In this document: positions 1 to 11,300 of the stretch, piece after piece
Numbering within the stretch: position 1 is the first letter of the stretch
How the letters are laid out: each line of letters begins with the position of its first letter
From: Melitaea cinxia
Taxonomy: Eukaryota; Arthropoda; Insecta; Lepidoptera; Nymphalidae
Assembly (NCBI RefSeq): GCF_905220565.1
Contig: NC_059395.1
Span: 13,619,289 to 13,683,288 of the forward strand
Length of the DNA: 64,000 bases
Direction of reading: 5' to 3'
Notes under the pieces: model-generated
The model's input: only the letters and a program-made list of their open reading frames with translations
The model's database searches: none
Told to the model about the DNA's origin: nothing
Made by a program: the position numbers and the translations under genes

Positions 1-3000
1 TATCAAACCATCAGTGTTCTATGGATATATTGGGTATGATATTTCCTTCTCATTTAATAAATTTTGTAATAATTATGATGTCTTTTTTTCGCTACAATAT
101 TTGTAAACATTTTAAACCCTCACCCAGGTCCTATCGTTGTCATTTATGTCTGCATAAAAATTAAATTTTGTTAAAAAACATACTTGTTTTAAGAATAAAA
201 CAAAAAAAAATAGAAAAATAGCGCAGTTTGTAGTGGCCCTGCTTTCAGCTCCGCGGGTTGTGGGTTCGATTACCGCTTAGGTCTGGATATAAAATTTGTA
301 TTTATATATTTATATATGTAATATTTCTATGTATCTTTATCAAAAAAAATAGCTATATCAGCCGGCTGTTACCTATAACACAAGCATTAAGTTGCTTACC
401 ATAGGAACAGACGAACGAACGTGTGTGTATGTTATAAAATATTTATTTAGTATATAAAAAAAAAATCTCATATTACTTTTATAAAAATACTAGCGGACCC
501 GGCAGACGTTGTCCTGCCCAGATACCAGCTGCCAAATTTGATAGCTTACATACCGATAGCAGCGCCACCTACCGGGTCCACTTGAGATAAAAACTACCAT
601 ATCTTCCAAGTTAGACCAAATCACACATGCTTACAAAACTTGATAAAAATTGGTTCAGTAGTTTCGGAGTTTCATACCGATAGCTGTTGAGATAAAAACT
701 ACCATCTTCCAAGTTAGACCAAATTACAGATGCTTACAAAACTTGATAAAAATTGGTTCAGTAGTTTCGGAGTTATATACCGATAGCAGCGCCACCTATC
801 AGGTCCAATTGAGATAAAAACTACAATATCTTCCAAGTTAGACCAAATTACAGATGCTTACAAAACTTGATAAAAATTGGTTCAGTAGTTTCAGAGTTAC
901 ATACCGATAGCAGCGCCACCTACTAGGTCAGATTGAGATAAAAACTACCATGTTTTCCAAGTTAGACCTAATTACAGATGCTTACAAAACTTGATAAAAA
1001 TTGGTTCAGTAGTTTCGGAGTTATATACCGATAGCAGCGCCACCTATCAGGTCCAATTGAGATAAAAACTACCATATCTTCCAAGTTAGACCAAATTACA
1101 GATGCTTACAAAACGTGATAAAAAATTGGTTCAGTAGTTTCAGAGTTACATACCGATAGCAACGCCACCAACCAGCTCAGATTGAGATAAAAACTACCAT
1201 ATCTTCCAAGTTAGACCAAATTACAGATGCTTACCAAATTTGATAATAATTGGTTCAGTAGCTTCAGAGTTACATACCGATAGCAGCGCCACCTATCAGG
1301 TCCAATTGAGATAAAAACTACCATATCTTCCAAGTTAGACATGCTTACAAAACTTGATAAAAATTGGTTCAGTAGTTTCGGAGTTACATACATTTATAAT
1401 TTTCATTGTTAACGCCCACCCCCGAAATCCTTATTGGGGATAAGTTATCCTAAAATCTGCTCATTGATCATTTCTATGTCACATATATAGGAGATTCGTA
1501 CCAAATTTGCAGTCGATAGGAGCTTTAAACGGGAATTTTCCATTGTTAACGCCCCCGCAAGAATATAATAAGTAATGTGAAATAGCTAGTTAATGCCATT
1601 TTTAGTGTATGTAAATTAAATTAAAATGCGGTCTACGAATAATATCAATTTAATTATTAATAACTTAGGTAAAATGCGCCCTAATATATTATTTAACATG
1701 AACTTTATTGAACAGCAATAAAGTTCAAATTAACTCTACATTTTAGTTAGAAAACGTTTGTATGGGAAAAAGAAAAAGGCTGTTGTTAGGATTTTCCCGG
1801 AAATTATTCGAATTTTTCTCACCTTTTAAACCTTCCCTAGACCTCCACGAACATTTCAAGACCAAGATAAGATAAATCCGTTCAGCCATTCTCGAGTTTT
1901 AGCGAGACTAACGAACAGCAATTGATTTTTATATATATAGAAGATACATATCTTGTTAAACAAATGTTTTTATGACCAATGTTATTTTTCATCATATTAA
2001 ATAACTATAAAAAGTCGTAGTTATAATATTTATTTATGTACTTAAATAACTTAATTTATTAAAAAAAAAGCATTATCACTGTGCATAAGATACACATTAT
2101 AGATATAGATTATAGTTAGAATAAATTACTTTTATAATTAATTTTTCCATTTTTTATTAAATAAGTATACACACATAATGGCTCATCTGTTCCACTGGTT
2201 GGCAACGGAATTATCTATATTTTAGGTATAAACGTTTCTGGATGTCACGATTGTGGCGCGGCGGTGGACTCTGCCCAGCACACCCTCGAGGTGTGCCCGA
2301 GATGGGCGGCACTGCGTCGCGATCTGACGACAGTTCTCGGAGGGGACTTGTCACTGCCTAGCGTCATCACCACGATGCTCGGCGACGACAAGTCCTGGAC
2401 GGCGATGGTCTCCTTCTGCGAGACAGTAATGTCCCAGAAGTAGAATGACGAGCGGATGAGAGAGGAGGCCACCGACGAGGCCTCCGTCCGCAGGCGACGA
2501 ATGGGGGTGCGTAGGAGGCGCTACTTAATGCGCCTCCAGTAACGCCCCTGTGCTCGTGTCGGGCCGAGATGGGAACCCGGTCCTGCTAGACATGGCGTCG
2601 TCGGGATTATTCAGAGGTGAGCCGGATAGTCCCCATGGAGGAGAAGTCTGGCCTTTTCGCCGAGTCCAGCCGGTCGCTGGAGGGATCCTGTTGCCTGCAG
2701 ATCCGGGACCCTCCAATTAAAGCGGCTGAAGGCTCCCGCAGGGGTTTGGTCGGTACTGCACCCCCAAGTGCTGAAGCCGACATACGGTCTAGGATTGCCT
2801 ACCCGGGCGTCCTGGATAACACCCGTAAATGGGTTCCACTGCGATACCAAAATAAAAAAAGGTATAAACGTGTAATAAATGTATTTATAAATATATATTA
2901 TAATATTTTTTCGAATAGATGTGTTGTATATACATGCAACATATATTTGACCCAGACTTGTTTTTAATCACATCTAAATTTATAGAGCAGAAAGCAGGAT

Positions 3001-6000
3001 CACTACCAGTTGGCAACCAATGCACCAGTCCATAATAAACAAAATCATACTAGTGTGTGTCGGACTATTAAAACCAATGGTAAATATTTTTATTTTTCAT
3101 TGGGTTTAATTCAAATGCTTTGCATATAAATATATGTTGTATAAATAGTCACAATTTAATAAGAAACTGTATCATTATATACAATTTTGTTTATTAAAAT
3201 CTAAAAAGCCGTCAAAGTGTCATTCTTGTTCAATGTAGTGTCAAACATTTAAATTCGAAAAATAGTTTTATTTTCCATTGGTTTTAATAGTCCAACTAAA
3301 AACAAAATTGGTTCCTTCAGGTATGTTTAACATATGGCATGTAGCAGGGAAAATAGCCGCTGTTGCCAAGAAAGAACTATTTTACTTTTGGCCATTTGGT
3401 TTAGCGGCGTATCTTGCAGGAGTTGTATTCATTGACAGAAATAACTCAAAGGATGCTTACAAAACTCTCAAAACCACATCTGACGTCATGATTAAAAAAA
3501 AGGTATCGGACAAATTAGTAAATTATTGACTACAAAATTGATTTGTTATCAAACAAAAAAATCGACACCATTTTTTTGGGTATCTACCCGCGCGGCCAAA
3601 GAAATAACAGGTAAACTTCTGCCGCTCCGATTCTTTTAATGTTTTTTTATTGTAAAATCAGTTAAATCAGATTGTAATATACATCATAGTGTACATCATA
3701 GTGTACATCAAAGTGTATATCATGTCATATCATATGCTGTGGTGGCTACGGCATTAACGAATATAGCCACTCCCTCTCTTCCCGTGGGTGCCGTAAGAGG
3801 CGACTAAGGGATAATACAGTTCCACTAACACCTTGGAATAAACGCGAAAACTACTTAGCCCACCATCATAAAACTTTGTACACATCTTGGAGGTAGCAAA
3901 AGTAACATAGGAAACTTTTTATTTAAAAAAAATCAATGTGAGCTGAGTCGCGGGTAAAAACTAGTTTATGTATAAACAATATTGTTATTGTCTATGCCTA
4001 CATCTTAACAAGTGTACTTTTTGTTTTTACAGACAAAGCTTTGGATATTCCCTGAAGGTACTAGAAATAAACATTTCAAAAAGTTATTGCCTTTCAAAAA
4101 TGGAGCCTTTAGGATAGCCATTGCTGCACAAGTTCACATCATTCCAGTAGTTATCTCACCTTACTATTACATCAATAGTAAAAAATATATATTTAATAAA
4201 GGTAAACTGTTTTTTTTTCTACATTGTATGAGTTACAAGTACATCAAACAATATTAATATTCCAAATTAAATTTAGAACTTTCTTTCAGTTCAGTTTTCA
4301 ATAATTAATAAGATGACACTTGATGTTAACACAGTTTCTTCTAATATCAATTAATTAAATAAATTAAATTATTAAAATTTTAAGGAAAAGATACAAAAAC
4401 ATATCAACGTAGCCATTTTATAGACCTATAAAAAATACTCCCAGTAGCAGCACTTTCGATTAAAGTTTTTAGATGGCTTGATCAATTACAACATTTACAA
4501 TTAACAAAAAAAAACCGACTTCAAACAGGAAACTAAAAAGTGAAAAATAAATTTACTTAGTACAAAGTAATTCGTATTTTGATTTAGTTAATCAGAAATG
4601 ATTAAATGAATATTTTATAATTTTGAAGTCGGTGCCAAGTAAAACAATAACCACTCTAGTATCTACTCGTAAGTTGTACTCAGTTTTCTTTCATAATTTG
4701 TTTCATTGACTATTAGGTTGAATACTGTTATTATTCTGTTATTGTTTTGACATATCTAATAATATTTTTTGTACTTGTTTGTTGTGTGTGTGTTGTTTGT
4801 ATTTGTTATTGTAGCCAGGTTGTATTTGTATTGTATTTACTTGGCACCAACTTCAAAATTATAAAATATTTATTTAATCATTTCTGATTAACTAAATCAA
4901 AATACGAATTACTTTGTACTAAGTAGTTATTTTTCACTTTTTAGTTTCCTGTTTGAAGTCGGTTTTTTTTTTGTTAAAAATTATTTTATTTTACAATTTT
5001 TAGTGATGGGTAGACCTAACAAGGATGCTTTTTCTCTTGTGTCGGGGGACTGGAAACATACACAATACACAAGCACAAACACCCAGACAATGACAAACAT
5101 CTATATGGCCAATACAAATATCTGTCGTGCTCGGAGATTGAACCCACTAACGCCAGCGCAACAGCCGGCGCTGTGACCGCTGCGCTAACGCGTCGACATA
5201 CTATGAGTAAACTTCGCTATCAGGTGTACGTAATAACAACCGGGACTGACAGCCTAGCGTGTTCTCTGAGGCTAGGTTGGGAGAACCACAAGGATTAACA
5301 ACTAGACCGAAAATAAATATTTGTATAAACATAAATATCCACTCCGAGCGGGAATAGAACCCGCGACCGTCGGTGTTTAAGCGCCGCCGACACTGCACAT
5401 GCACCATTATATCAAAGCGGTCGTCAAACAGCAAAAGGTAACTGCTGTAAATTGTTGAGAATTTCCCTCGAGTGTTTATGGGCTCCATTATCAAACCTGG
5501 TCCTGCGAGACAGATGATCACACTGCAGGTAATTGCTATAAATCGTTGAAAAGTTCCCTCGACTATCTTTCGTCTCCATCATCAGACTGTAATGGCACTT
5601 GTAACTCATATAGGTGCAAAGTTCTCATCAATAGAAACGAATTAAGTTCAAACAGCAGGTAATTGCTATAAGTCGTTGAAGAGTTCCCTCGACTATCTTT
5701 CGTCTCCATCATCAGACTGAAATGGCACTTATAACTCATACATATGCAAAGTTCTCATCAATAGAAACGAATTAAGTCCAAACAGCAGGTAATTGCTATA
5801 AATCGTTAAAGAGTTCCCTCGACTATCTTTTGTCTCCATCATCAGACTGTAATGGCACTTATAACTCATACAGGTGCAAAGTTCTCATCAATAGAAACGA
5901 ATTAAGTTCAAAAACCAGGTAATTGCTATAAATTGTTGAAGAGTTCCCTCGACTATCTTTCTTCTCCATCATCAGATCGACTCCAGACCTTTATTAAATA

Positions 6001-7408
6001 GTAGTGCTTTATAGTACTTAATGAAAACATGATTAAATTTACTAGTCATCCTTACGATTTTTGAAAGTTTCCCTCGATTTCTCTGTGATCCCATCATCAG
6101 ATCCTGGTTTCCTTATCATGGTACCAAACTATGAATATCTCCTTTCCAACAAAAAAAGAATTATCAAAATCGGTTCATAAACGAAGAAGTTATCTCCGAA
6201 CATACATAAAAAAAAAAAATAATTGTGTTTGCAGACAAACGAAAAAAAAACCGACTTCAATTACATCGACAAGTAATACAACGTAGATCGACGAAAAAAT
6301 AGTCAAGTAACTGCGCGTTATCAAAGATTACTCAAAAAGTAGTTATCAAATCTCGATAAAATTTAAATGTGACCACATGATGAACATCAGCTTTTCATTA
6401 AATTAAAAATTATCAAAATCGAAACACCCAGTAAAAAGTTATTGCAGATTTTCGAGAGTTTCCCTCGATTTCTCTGAGATCCCATCATCAGATCCTGGTT
6501 TCCTTATCACGGTACCAAACTAGGTATATCCCCTTTCCAACAAAAAAAATAATTATCAAAATCGGTACATCCAGTAGAAAGTTATGCGGTATAATACAAC
6601 GTAGGTCGACGAAAAAACCGTCAAGTAAAAACGCATTATTAGATATAACCTCTACTATCTTTCTTCTCCATCATCAGATCGACTCCAGACCTTTATCAAA
6701 TAGTAGTGATTTATAGTACTTAATGAAAACATGATTAAATTTACTAGTCGCCCTTACGATTTTTGAAAGTTTCCCTCGATTTCTCTGGGATCCCATCATC
6801 AGATCCTGGTTTCCTTATCATGGTACCAAACTATGGATATCTCCTTTCCAACAAAAAAAGAATTATCAAAATTGGTTCATAAACGAAGAAGTTATCCCCG
6901 AACATACATAAAAAAAAATATATATATATATACGGTCGAATTGAGTAACCTCCTCCTTTTTTTGAAGTCGGTTAAAAATTATTGTCGCATCTCAATTTAC
7001 ACAAAAGCTTAACAAATTATACACTTAAACCTATCCTGTAAACCACTCCGTCTATTAGTAAAAATATCAAAATCTATTCAATAGTTTTTGAAACTCAAGT
7101 CTTGAATAGACAGACATGGTCTGGGACCTTGTTTTGATAATATGGAGTGATTATAATATGTTCTTTTTTAGTAGCAACGGCAAAGTAAAGACATTATTTG
7201 ACGTTAAATTTGAATATAGAGTGTTTGAATTACAGGTCACAACATAATTCAGTGCCTGGAACCAGTACCAACTGCAGGTCTTACAATGGACGATGTACCA
7301 AAACTCAGGGAAGAAATCAAAAGCATTATGGAAAATGTATACAAGGAATTATCTGAGGAGGTTCTAAGTGCTCTACCACCAGACTACCCTCTTGCTACAC
7401 AGGACTGA
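1..7408 (+). CDS. AGPAT-like acyltransferase copy A (5'-partial, spliced)
   Basis: 1-acyl-sn-glycerol-3-phosphate acyltransferase, expected to acylate lysophosphatidic acid to phosphatidic acid at the ER membrane. The visible exons, inferred from GT/AG sites and alignment with copy B, are 1-33, 3321-3502, 4033-4201 and 7236-7408 (stop TGA 7406-7408); the first coding exon and most of the second lie before the window. All four family motifs are present: NHQCSMD (HX4D catalytic pair) in 1-33, GVVFIDR and FPEGTRN, and a motif IV that reads VHIIPVV where copy B has VPIIPVV. The C-terminus ends PLATQD. No stop or frameshift is seen in the visible part, and the intron phases match copies B and C. 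Exon identities to copy B are 52/61, 48/56 and 45/57 residues by my count. The introns (3287, 530 and 3034 bp) are loaded with transposons. The motif IV change leaves full activity uncertain. Confidence 0.9.
218..426 (+). mobile_element. tRNA-derived SINE
   Basis: The head carries a box A-like stretch (TAGCGCAGTTTGTAGTGG, 219-236) and a box B (GGTTCGATTAC, 263-273), the internal Pol III promoter of a tRNA-derived SINE. The body, with 'tatcagccggctgttaccta' near 356, recurs at 46903-46985, which supports a dispersed family. It lies in intron 2 of copy A. Confidence 0.7.
490..1944 (-). mobile_element. Non-autonomous Helitron with internal tandem array
   Basis: Read on the minus strand it starts TCTTCTATATATATAAAA (1944 downward) after an A and ends CTAG (493-490) before a T, the A|TC...CTAG|T arrangement of Helitrons. 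Just before CTAG there is a hairpin, GGCAG-GACAACGT-CTGCC, as expected for a Helitron 3' terminator. No Rep/helicase ORF is visible, so it is non-autonomous. The middle is a 124-bp tandem array. It sits inside intron 2 of copy A. Confidence 0.72.
551..1392. repeat. 124-bp tandem repeat, about 7 units
   Basis: Units beginning 'taccgatagcagcgccacct' start near 551, 675, 778, 902, 1026, 1151 and 1275. Spacing is 124-125 bp, except one 103-bp unit with an internal deletion. Each unit also has 'cttccaagttagacc' and 'attggttcagtagttt'. The array is embedded in the Helitron at 490-1944. Confidence 0.93.
2236..2859 (+). mobile_element. 5'-truncated R1-clade LINE tail with target-site duplication
   Basis: A GC-rich island in AT-rich intron. 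Plus-strand translation from about 2240 gives the C-terminal CCHC-type knuckle of an R1-clade reverse transcriptase ORF (CHDCG...AQHTLEVC) and then an Arg-rich end; an in-frame TAG after MSQK interrupts it, so it is dead. The 3' UTR runs to 'accaaaataaaaaaa'. The sequence 'aggtataaacgt' flanks both ends (2224-2235 and about 2859-2871), an 11-12 bp target-site duplication. The 3' UTR family recurs at 35480-35860 on the minus strand. Confidence 0.82.
3727..3865 (+). repeat. Dispersed repeat fragment
   Basis: The stretch with 'gtaagaggcgactaagggat' and 'acagttccactaacacctt' recurs at 51425-51550 in the same orientation. It resembles a retroelement 3' end but has no coding remnant, so the family is not assigned. 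It lies in intron 3 of copy A. Confidence 0.55.
4501..4977. repeat. Long inverted repeat (about 142-bp arms, 192-bp loop)
   Basis: The left arm 4501-4643 and right arm 4836-4977 are reverse complements with only a few mismatches. The outer ends read 'aaccgacttc' and 'gaagtcggtt', the ends of a repeat family seen at 49329 and 58204. The right arm alone recurs at about 8625-8765. It lies in intron 4 of copy A. Confidence 0.9.
5063..5200 (-). mobile_element. tRNA-derived SINE unit
   Basis: On the minus strand the head reads GACGCGTTAGCGCAGCGGTC (box A) followed by box B GGTTCAATCTC. A copy lies at about 8850-8987 in the second block. Confidence 0.65.
5215..5430 (-). mobile_element. tRNA-derived SINE unit (second head type)
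   Basis: On the minus strand the head 'gaccgctttgatataatggt' is followed by box B in GCGGGTTCTATTCCCGC. Related heads occur on the plus strand at 38800 and 45480. A copy is at about 9002-9217. Confidence 0.65.
5520..5990. repeat. 130-bp tandem repeat, about 3.6 units
   Basis: Units starting 'caggtaattgctataa' begin near 5525, 5655, 5785 and 5915. Each has 'gttccctcgactatctttc' and 'ccatcatcaga'. The whole array is repeated at 9307-9777. Confidence 0.92.
6643..6977. repeat. AACCGACTTC-family segment
   Basis: Part of 5960-6230 is repeated here ('tccatcatcagatcgactcc', then 'tccctcgatttctctgggat'). It ends in 'gaagtcggtt' near 6964-6973. It is absent at the matching place in the second block, where the sequence diverges after 10414. 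Confidence 0.7.
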
Positions 7409-7468
7409 GAAAATTAGTAAAAATGTTTGTTAGTTAGAACTATATTAACAATTTACATCACATTACCA

Positions 7469-7474
7469 AATAAA
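7469..7474 (+). promoter_or_regulatory. Candidate polyadenylation signal of copy A
   Basis: AATAAA 61 bp after the stop codon. A second AATAAA is at 7659-7664. At the homologous place in copy B (near 24205) the sequence reads AAACTAAG, so this signal is not shared. Confidence 0.5.
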
Positions 7475-7674
7475 GAAGCAGTTAGTTTTAGTGATAAATG
7501 ATAATTTAAAGTAATTTATGTTACGCTAATAACAGAACCAATAATTAATTAACTACCTATATGTACTTAATTTCACACACTTTAAAAGTGAATTTTGTAC
7601 TTGGAATCAAAGTAGATAATACATTTATTATCTTAATCCTATATAGGTTTAGGTTAAAAATAAAATTATTGTAC

Positions 7675-8110
7675 TACTTTGAGTGTTTCTTAATCATATC
7701 TATTGTTATACATTTATTGTATTAATTTAAGATTCCATACAATATATGATATTATATAGCATTCAAATATTATGTAAAGTACGAAAAATTGTTCTTTAAA
7801 AAAATATTCAAAAATATGAAATATTAATGACGCGATTGGTAGCAAAGGCGGAAAATACTTTGTTATTTCAAGTAGTTAGTATAAGAATTAAGATCTATCT
7901 GGGTAGGTAATATGATACTAGGCAAATTGGTAGCGGGGTGAAACAAAACACTCACAGACGTGAAGTAAGACGGAAGAGATACTTAGTAACCGAAAAATAA
8001 AATTGCGGATTTACGAATGCTATGCGATACTTAAAAACCTAAATGTGGTAAATGTGTGGTGCACTGGGGGCGAAGCGGTAAGTTATTAAGTTATATGCTT
8101 TATATAGGAA
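7675..8110. other. AT-rich intergenic, no gene seen
   Basis: Unique-looking sequence downstream of copy A. I see no ORF, exon or recognisable repeat. Confidence 0.5.
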
Positions 8111-8280
8111 CTAGCGACCCGCTCCGGCTTCGCACGGGTAAAAATATAATTATGGCCTATGTCATTCACTGAAAAAATGATTAAAATCGATCCAGTAGTT
8201 TTGATTTATTCATTACTGCCCGTGCGTGGCCCGCACGCGTTAACTTAGAGTAACATAAAAGCCGGCTGGAACCGCCGCAA
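8111..8280 (-). mobile_element. Helitron-like 3' end fragment
   Basis: CTAG at 8111-8114, preceded by A (so CTAG|T on the minus strand), borders a GC-rich stretch that can fold (CCCGTGCG...CGGAGCGGG on the minus strand). Further in is the 'tccagtagttttgatttatt' stretch. The other end is not resolved. Confidence 0.45.
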
Positions 8281-8433
8281 ACGCTACGTACCGCGATTTT
8301 TAAATCTGTAATATCTTTGAAAATATTCATTTAAATCATATGCTGTAAAAGGCCATATAGATCTATATTAAATAAATAACATATTTAAGGTATTCAATTG
8401 GATAAGGATTAATGCTGTATTGGTTAAAATCGC

Positions 8434-10414
8434 TTCCATAACTACTCTAGTATCTACTCATAAGTTGTATTCAGTTTTCTTTCATAATTTGTTTCATTGA
8501 CTATTAGGTTGAATACTGTTATTATTCTGTTATTGTTTTGACATATCTAATAATATTTTTTGTACTTGTTTGTTGTGTGTGTGCTGTTTGTATTTGTTAT
8601 TGTAGCCAGGTTGTTGTAGTATTTACTTGGCACCAACTTCAAAATTATAAAATATTTATTTAATCATTTCTGATTAACTACATCAAAATACGAATTACTT
8701 TGTACTAAGTAAATTTATTTTTCACTTTTTAGTTTCCTTTTTGAAGTCGGTTTTTTTTTGTTAAAAATTATTTTATTTTACAATTTTTAGTGATGGGTAG
8801 ACCTAACAAGGATGCTTTTTCTCTTGTGTCGGGGGACTGGAAACATACACAATACACAAGCACAAACACCCAGACAATGACAAACATCTATATGGCCAAT
8901 ACAAATATCTGTCGTGCTCGGAGATTGAACCCACTAACGCCAGCGCAACAGCCGGCGCTGTGACCGCTGCGCTAACGCGTCGACATACTATGAGTAAACT
9001 TCGCTATCAGGTGTACGTAATAACAACCGGGACTGACAGCCTAGCGTGTTCTCTGAGGCTAGGTTGGGAGAACCACAAGGATTAACAACTAGACCGAAAA
9101 TAAATATTTGTATAAACATAAATATCCACTCCGAGCGGGAATAGAACCCGCGACCGTCGGTGTTTAAGCGCCGCCGACACTGCACATGCACCATTATATC
9201 AAAGCGGTCGTCAAACAGCAAAAGGTAACTGCTGTAAATTGTTGAGAATTTCCCTCGAGTGTTTATGGGCTCCATTATCAAACCTGGTCCTGCGAGACAG
9301 ATGATCACACTGCAGGTAATTGCTATAAATCGTTGAAAAGTTCCCTCGACTATCTTTCGTCTCCATCATCAGACTGTAATGGCACTTGTAACTCATATAG
9401 GTGCAAAGTTCTCATCAATAGAAACGAATTAAGTTCAAACAGCAGGTAATTGCTATAAGTCGTTGAAGAGTTCCCTCGACTATCTTTCGTCTCCATCATC
9501 AGACTGAAATGGCACTTATAACTCATACATATGCAAAGTTCTCATCAATAGAAACGAATTAAGTCCAAACAGCAGGTAATTGCTATAAATCGTTAAAGAG
9601 TTCCCTCGACTATCTTTTGTCTCCATCATCAGACTGTAATGGCACTTATAACTCATACAGGTGCAAAGTTCTCATCAATAGAAACGAATTAAGTTCAAAA
9701 ACCAGGTAATTGCTATAAATTGTTGAAGAGTTCCCTCGACTATCTTTCTTCTCCATCATCAGATCGACTCCAGACCTTTATTAAATAGTAGTGCTTTATA
9801 GTACTTAATGAAAACATGATTAAATTTACTAGTCATCCTTACGATTTTTGAAAGTTTTCCTCGATTTCTCTGGGATCCCATCATCAGATCCTGGTTTCCT
9901 TATCATGGTACCAAACTATGAATATCTCCTTTCCAACAAAAAAAGAATTATCAAAATCGGTTCATAAACGAAGAAGTTATCTCCGAACATACATAAAAAA
10001 AAAAAAATAATTGTGTTTGCAGACAAACGAAAAAAAACCGACTTCAATTACATCGACAAGTAATACAACGTAGATCGACGAAAAAATAGTCAAGTAACTG
10101 CGCGTTATCAAAGATTACTCAAAAAGTAGTTATCAAATCTCGATAAAATTTAAATGTGACCACATGAAATTAAAAATTATCAAAATCGAAACACCCAGTA
10201 AAAAGTTATTGCAGATTTTCGAGAGTTTCCCTCGATTTCTCTGAGATCCCATCATCAGATCCTGGTTTCCTTATCACGGTACCAAACTAGGTATATCCCC
10301 TTTCCAACAAAAAAATAATTATCAAAATCGGTACATCCAGTAGAAAGTTATGCGGTATAATACAACGTAGGTCGACGAAAAAACCGTCAAGTAAAAACGC
10401 ATTATTAGATATAA
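8434..10414. repeat. 2-kb repeat block, copy 2
   Basis: Second copy of 4646-6642, with the same SINE units and 130-bp array (9307-9777). It has a short deletion near 10167 relative to copy 1, and lacks the left arm of the inverted repeat at 4501. Confidence 0.9.
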
Positions 10415-10665
10415 CTCGAAAAGTAATTGTTAGATCTCAAATAAATTTAAATGGGACCAAATGGCACACACCACCTTTATTAAAACAAAATTTGTCGAAA
10501 TCGGTCTATCCGGTCAAAAGTTCTGATGTAACATACATTAAAAAAAAAAAAAAAAAAAAAAAATACAGTCGAATTGAGAACCTCCTCCTTTTTTGGAAGT
10601 CGGTTAAAAAAAATATATACGGTCGAATTGAGTAACCTCCTCCTTTTTTTGAAGTCGGTTAAAAA
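10415..10665. repeat. AACCGACTTC-family ends and poly(A) run
   Basis: Contains a run of about 24 A near 10540 and two closely spaced ends reading 'cctcctccttttttg' then 'gaagtcggtt' (10597 and 10651), a head-to-tail pair of the same element end. Confidence 0.7.
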
Positions 10666-11180
10666 ATAATAAGTTTCTTGTGAAATAATACTTACTTTAC
10701 TCATCTTGTGAATAAAACAAACAATTTGGTGAATGAATGTATAATTTGCAATGATCGCAAATTATACAAATTAAACGAAACGACGATTCAATAAAGCGTA
10801 ATGGCCTCGTAGCGTCTTGCCGTGTCGTGTTAAAACGTTCCGTTACTAGATTTACCGTGCATTCCGTATTAAAATAATATCATTTATTATAAATGAAAAA
10901 GTCTGTGTAAAAATTAATTTGTCCATATTTTTATAAAACAAGATTGCTTTAATATGAATAAAATTTGTATGACAAATTTAAATACTACAAAACATCTGTG
11001 TAACATAACTGAGGCCATCTGTGACGCTGCGTATACTGGAATGTAAGGGAGAGCTTAGGTAGCCGGTCTATCTACAGCTAACTGGAGATAGTAGTCCCCT
11101 ATGCGAATTATTGGGACAACTACAAAAGATAGATAGTTAGTTATTAGCAGTCGATGATAACTACCTATCTCTATCTTTAG
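10666..11180. other. AT-rich intergenic, no gene seen
   Basis: No ORF or repeat recognised. Confidence 0.4.
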
Positions 11181-11300
11181 ATTGAATATTGGGTTCGGCC
11201 GTTATACTATATATATTAATTCGTGTAGCAAAAACTTTGTACCCCTTTTTACAAAAATTGCGCAGATGGAGGTGTATGAAATTTGGCACACTTATAGATT
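11180..11300 (+). repeat. Dispersed repeat fragment
   Basis: The stretch 'aaaaactttgtaccccttt' and 'gaaatttggcacacttat' matches 54785-54865 with a few substitutions. It is non-coding and the family is not assigned. Confidence 0.6.

Larger units (their letters stand above)
4646..6642. repeat. 2-kb repeat block, copy 1
   Basis: Near-identical to 8434-10414, offset about 3787 bp; for example 5201-5609 and 8988-9396 appear identical. The block contains two SINE-like units (about 5063-5200 and 5215-5430), a 130-bp tandem array and AACCGACTTC-family sequence. Unique sequence with exon 5 of copy A lies between the two blocks, so this is not a simple tandem duplication of the locus. Confidence 0.9.

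Noticed and set aside
551..1392. Possible CRISPR array
   Set aside because: The repeats are contiguous 124-bp units without unique spacers, inside a Helitron in a eukaryotic intron.
2617..2967. 116-codon plus-strand ORF
   Set aside because: It covers the GC-rich 3' UTR of the R1-clade LINE and its target-site duplication, and is not in the LINE reading frame.
5201..5521. 106-codon ORF on the minus strand, repeated exactly at 8988-9308
   Set aside because: It spans SINE heads (box B visible) inside a duplicated repeat block. Its identity reflects block duplication, not protein conservation.
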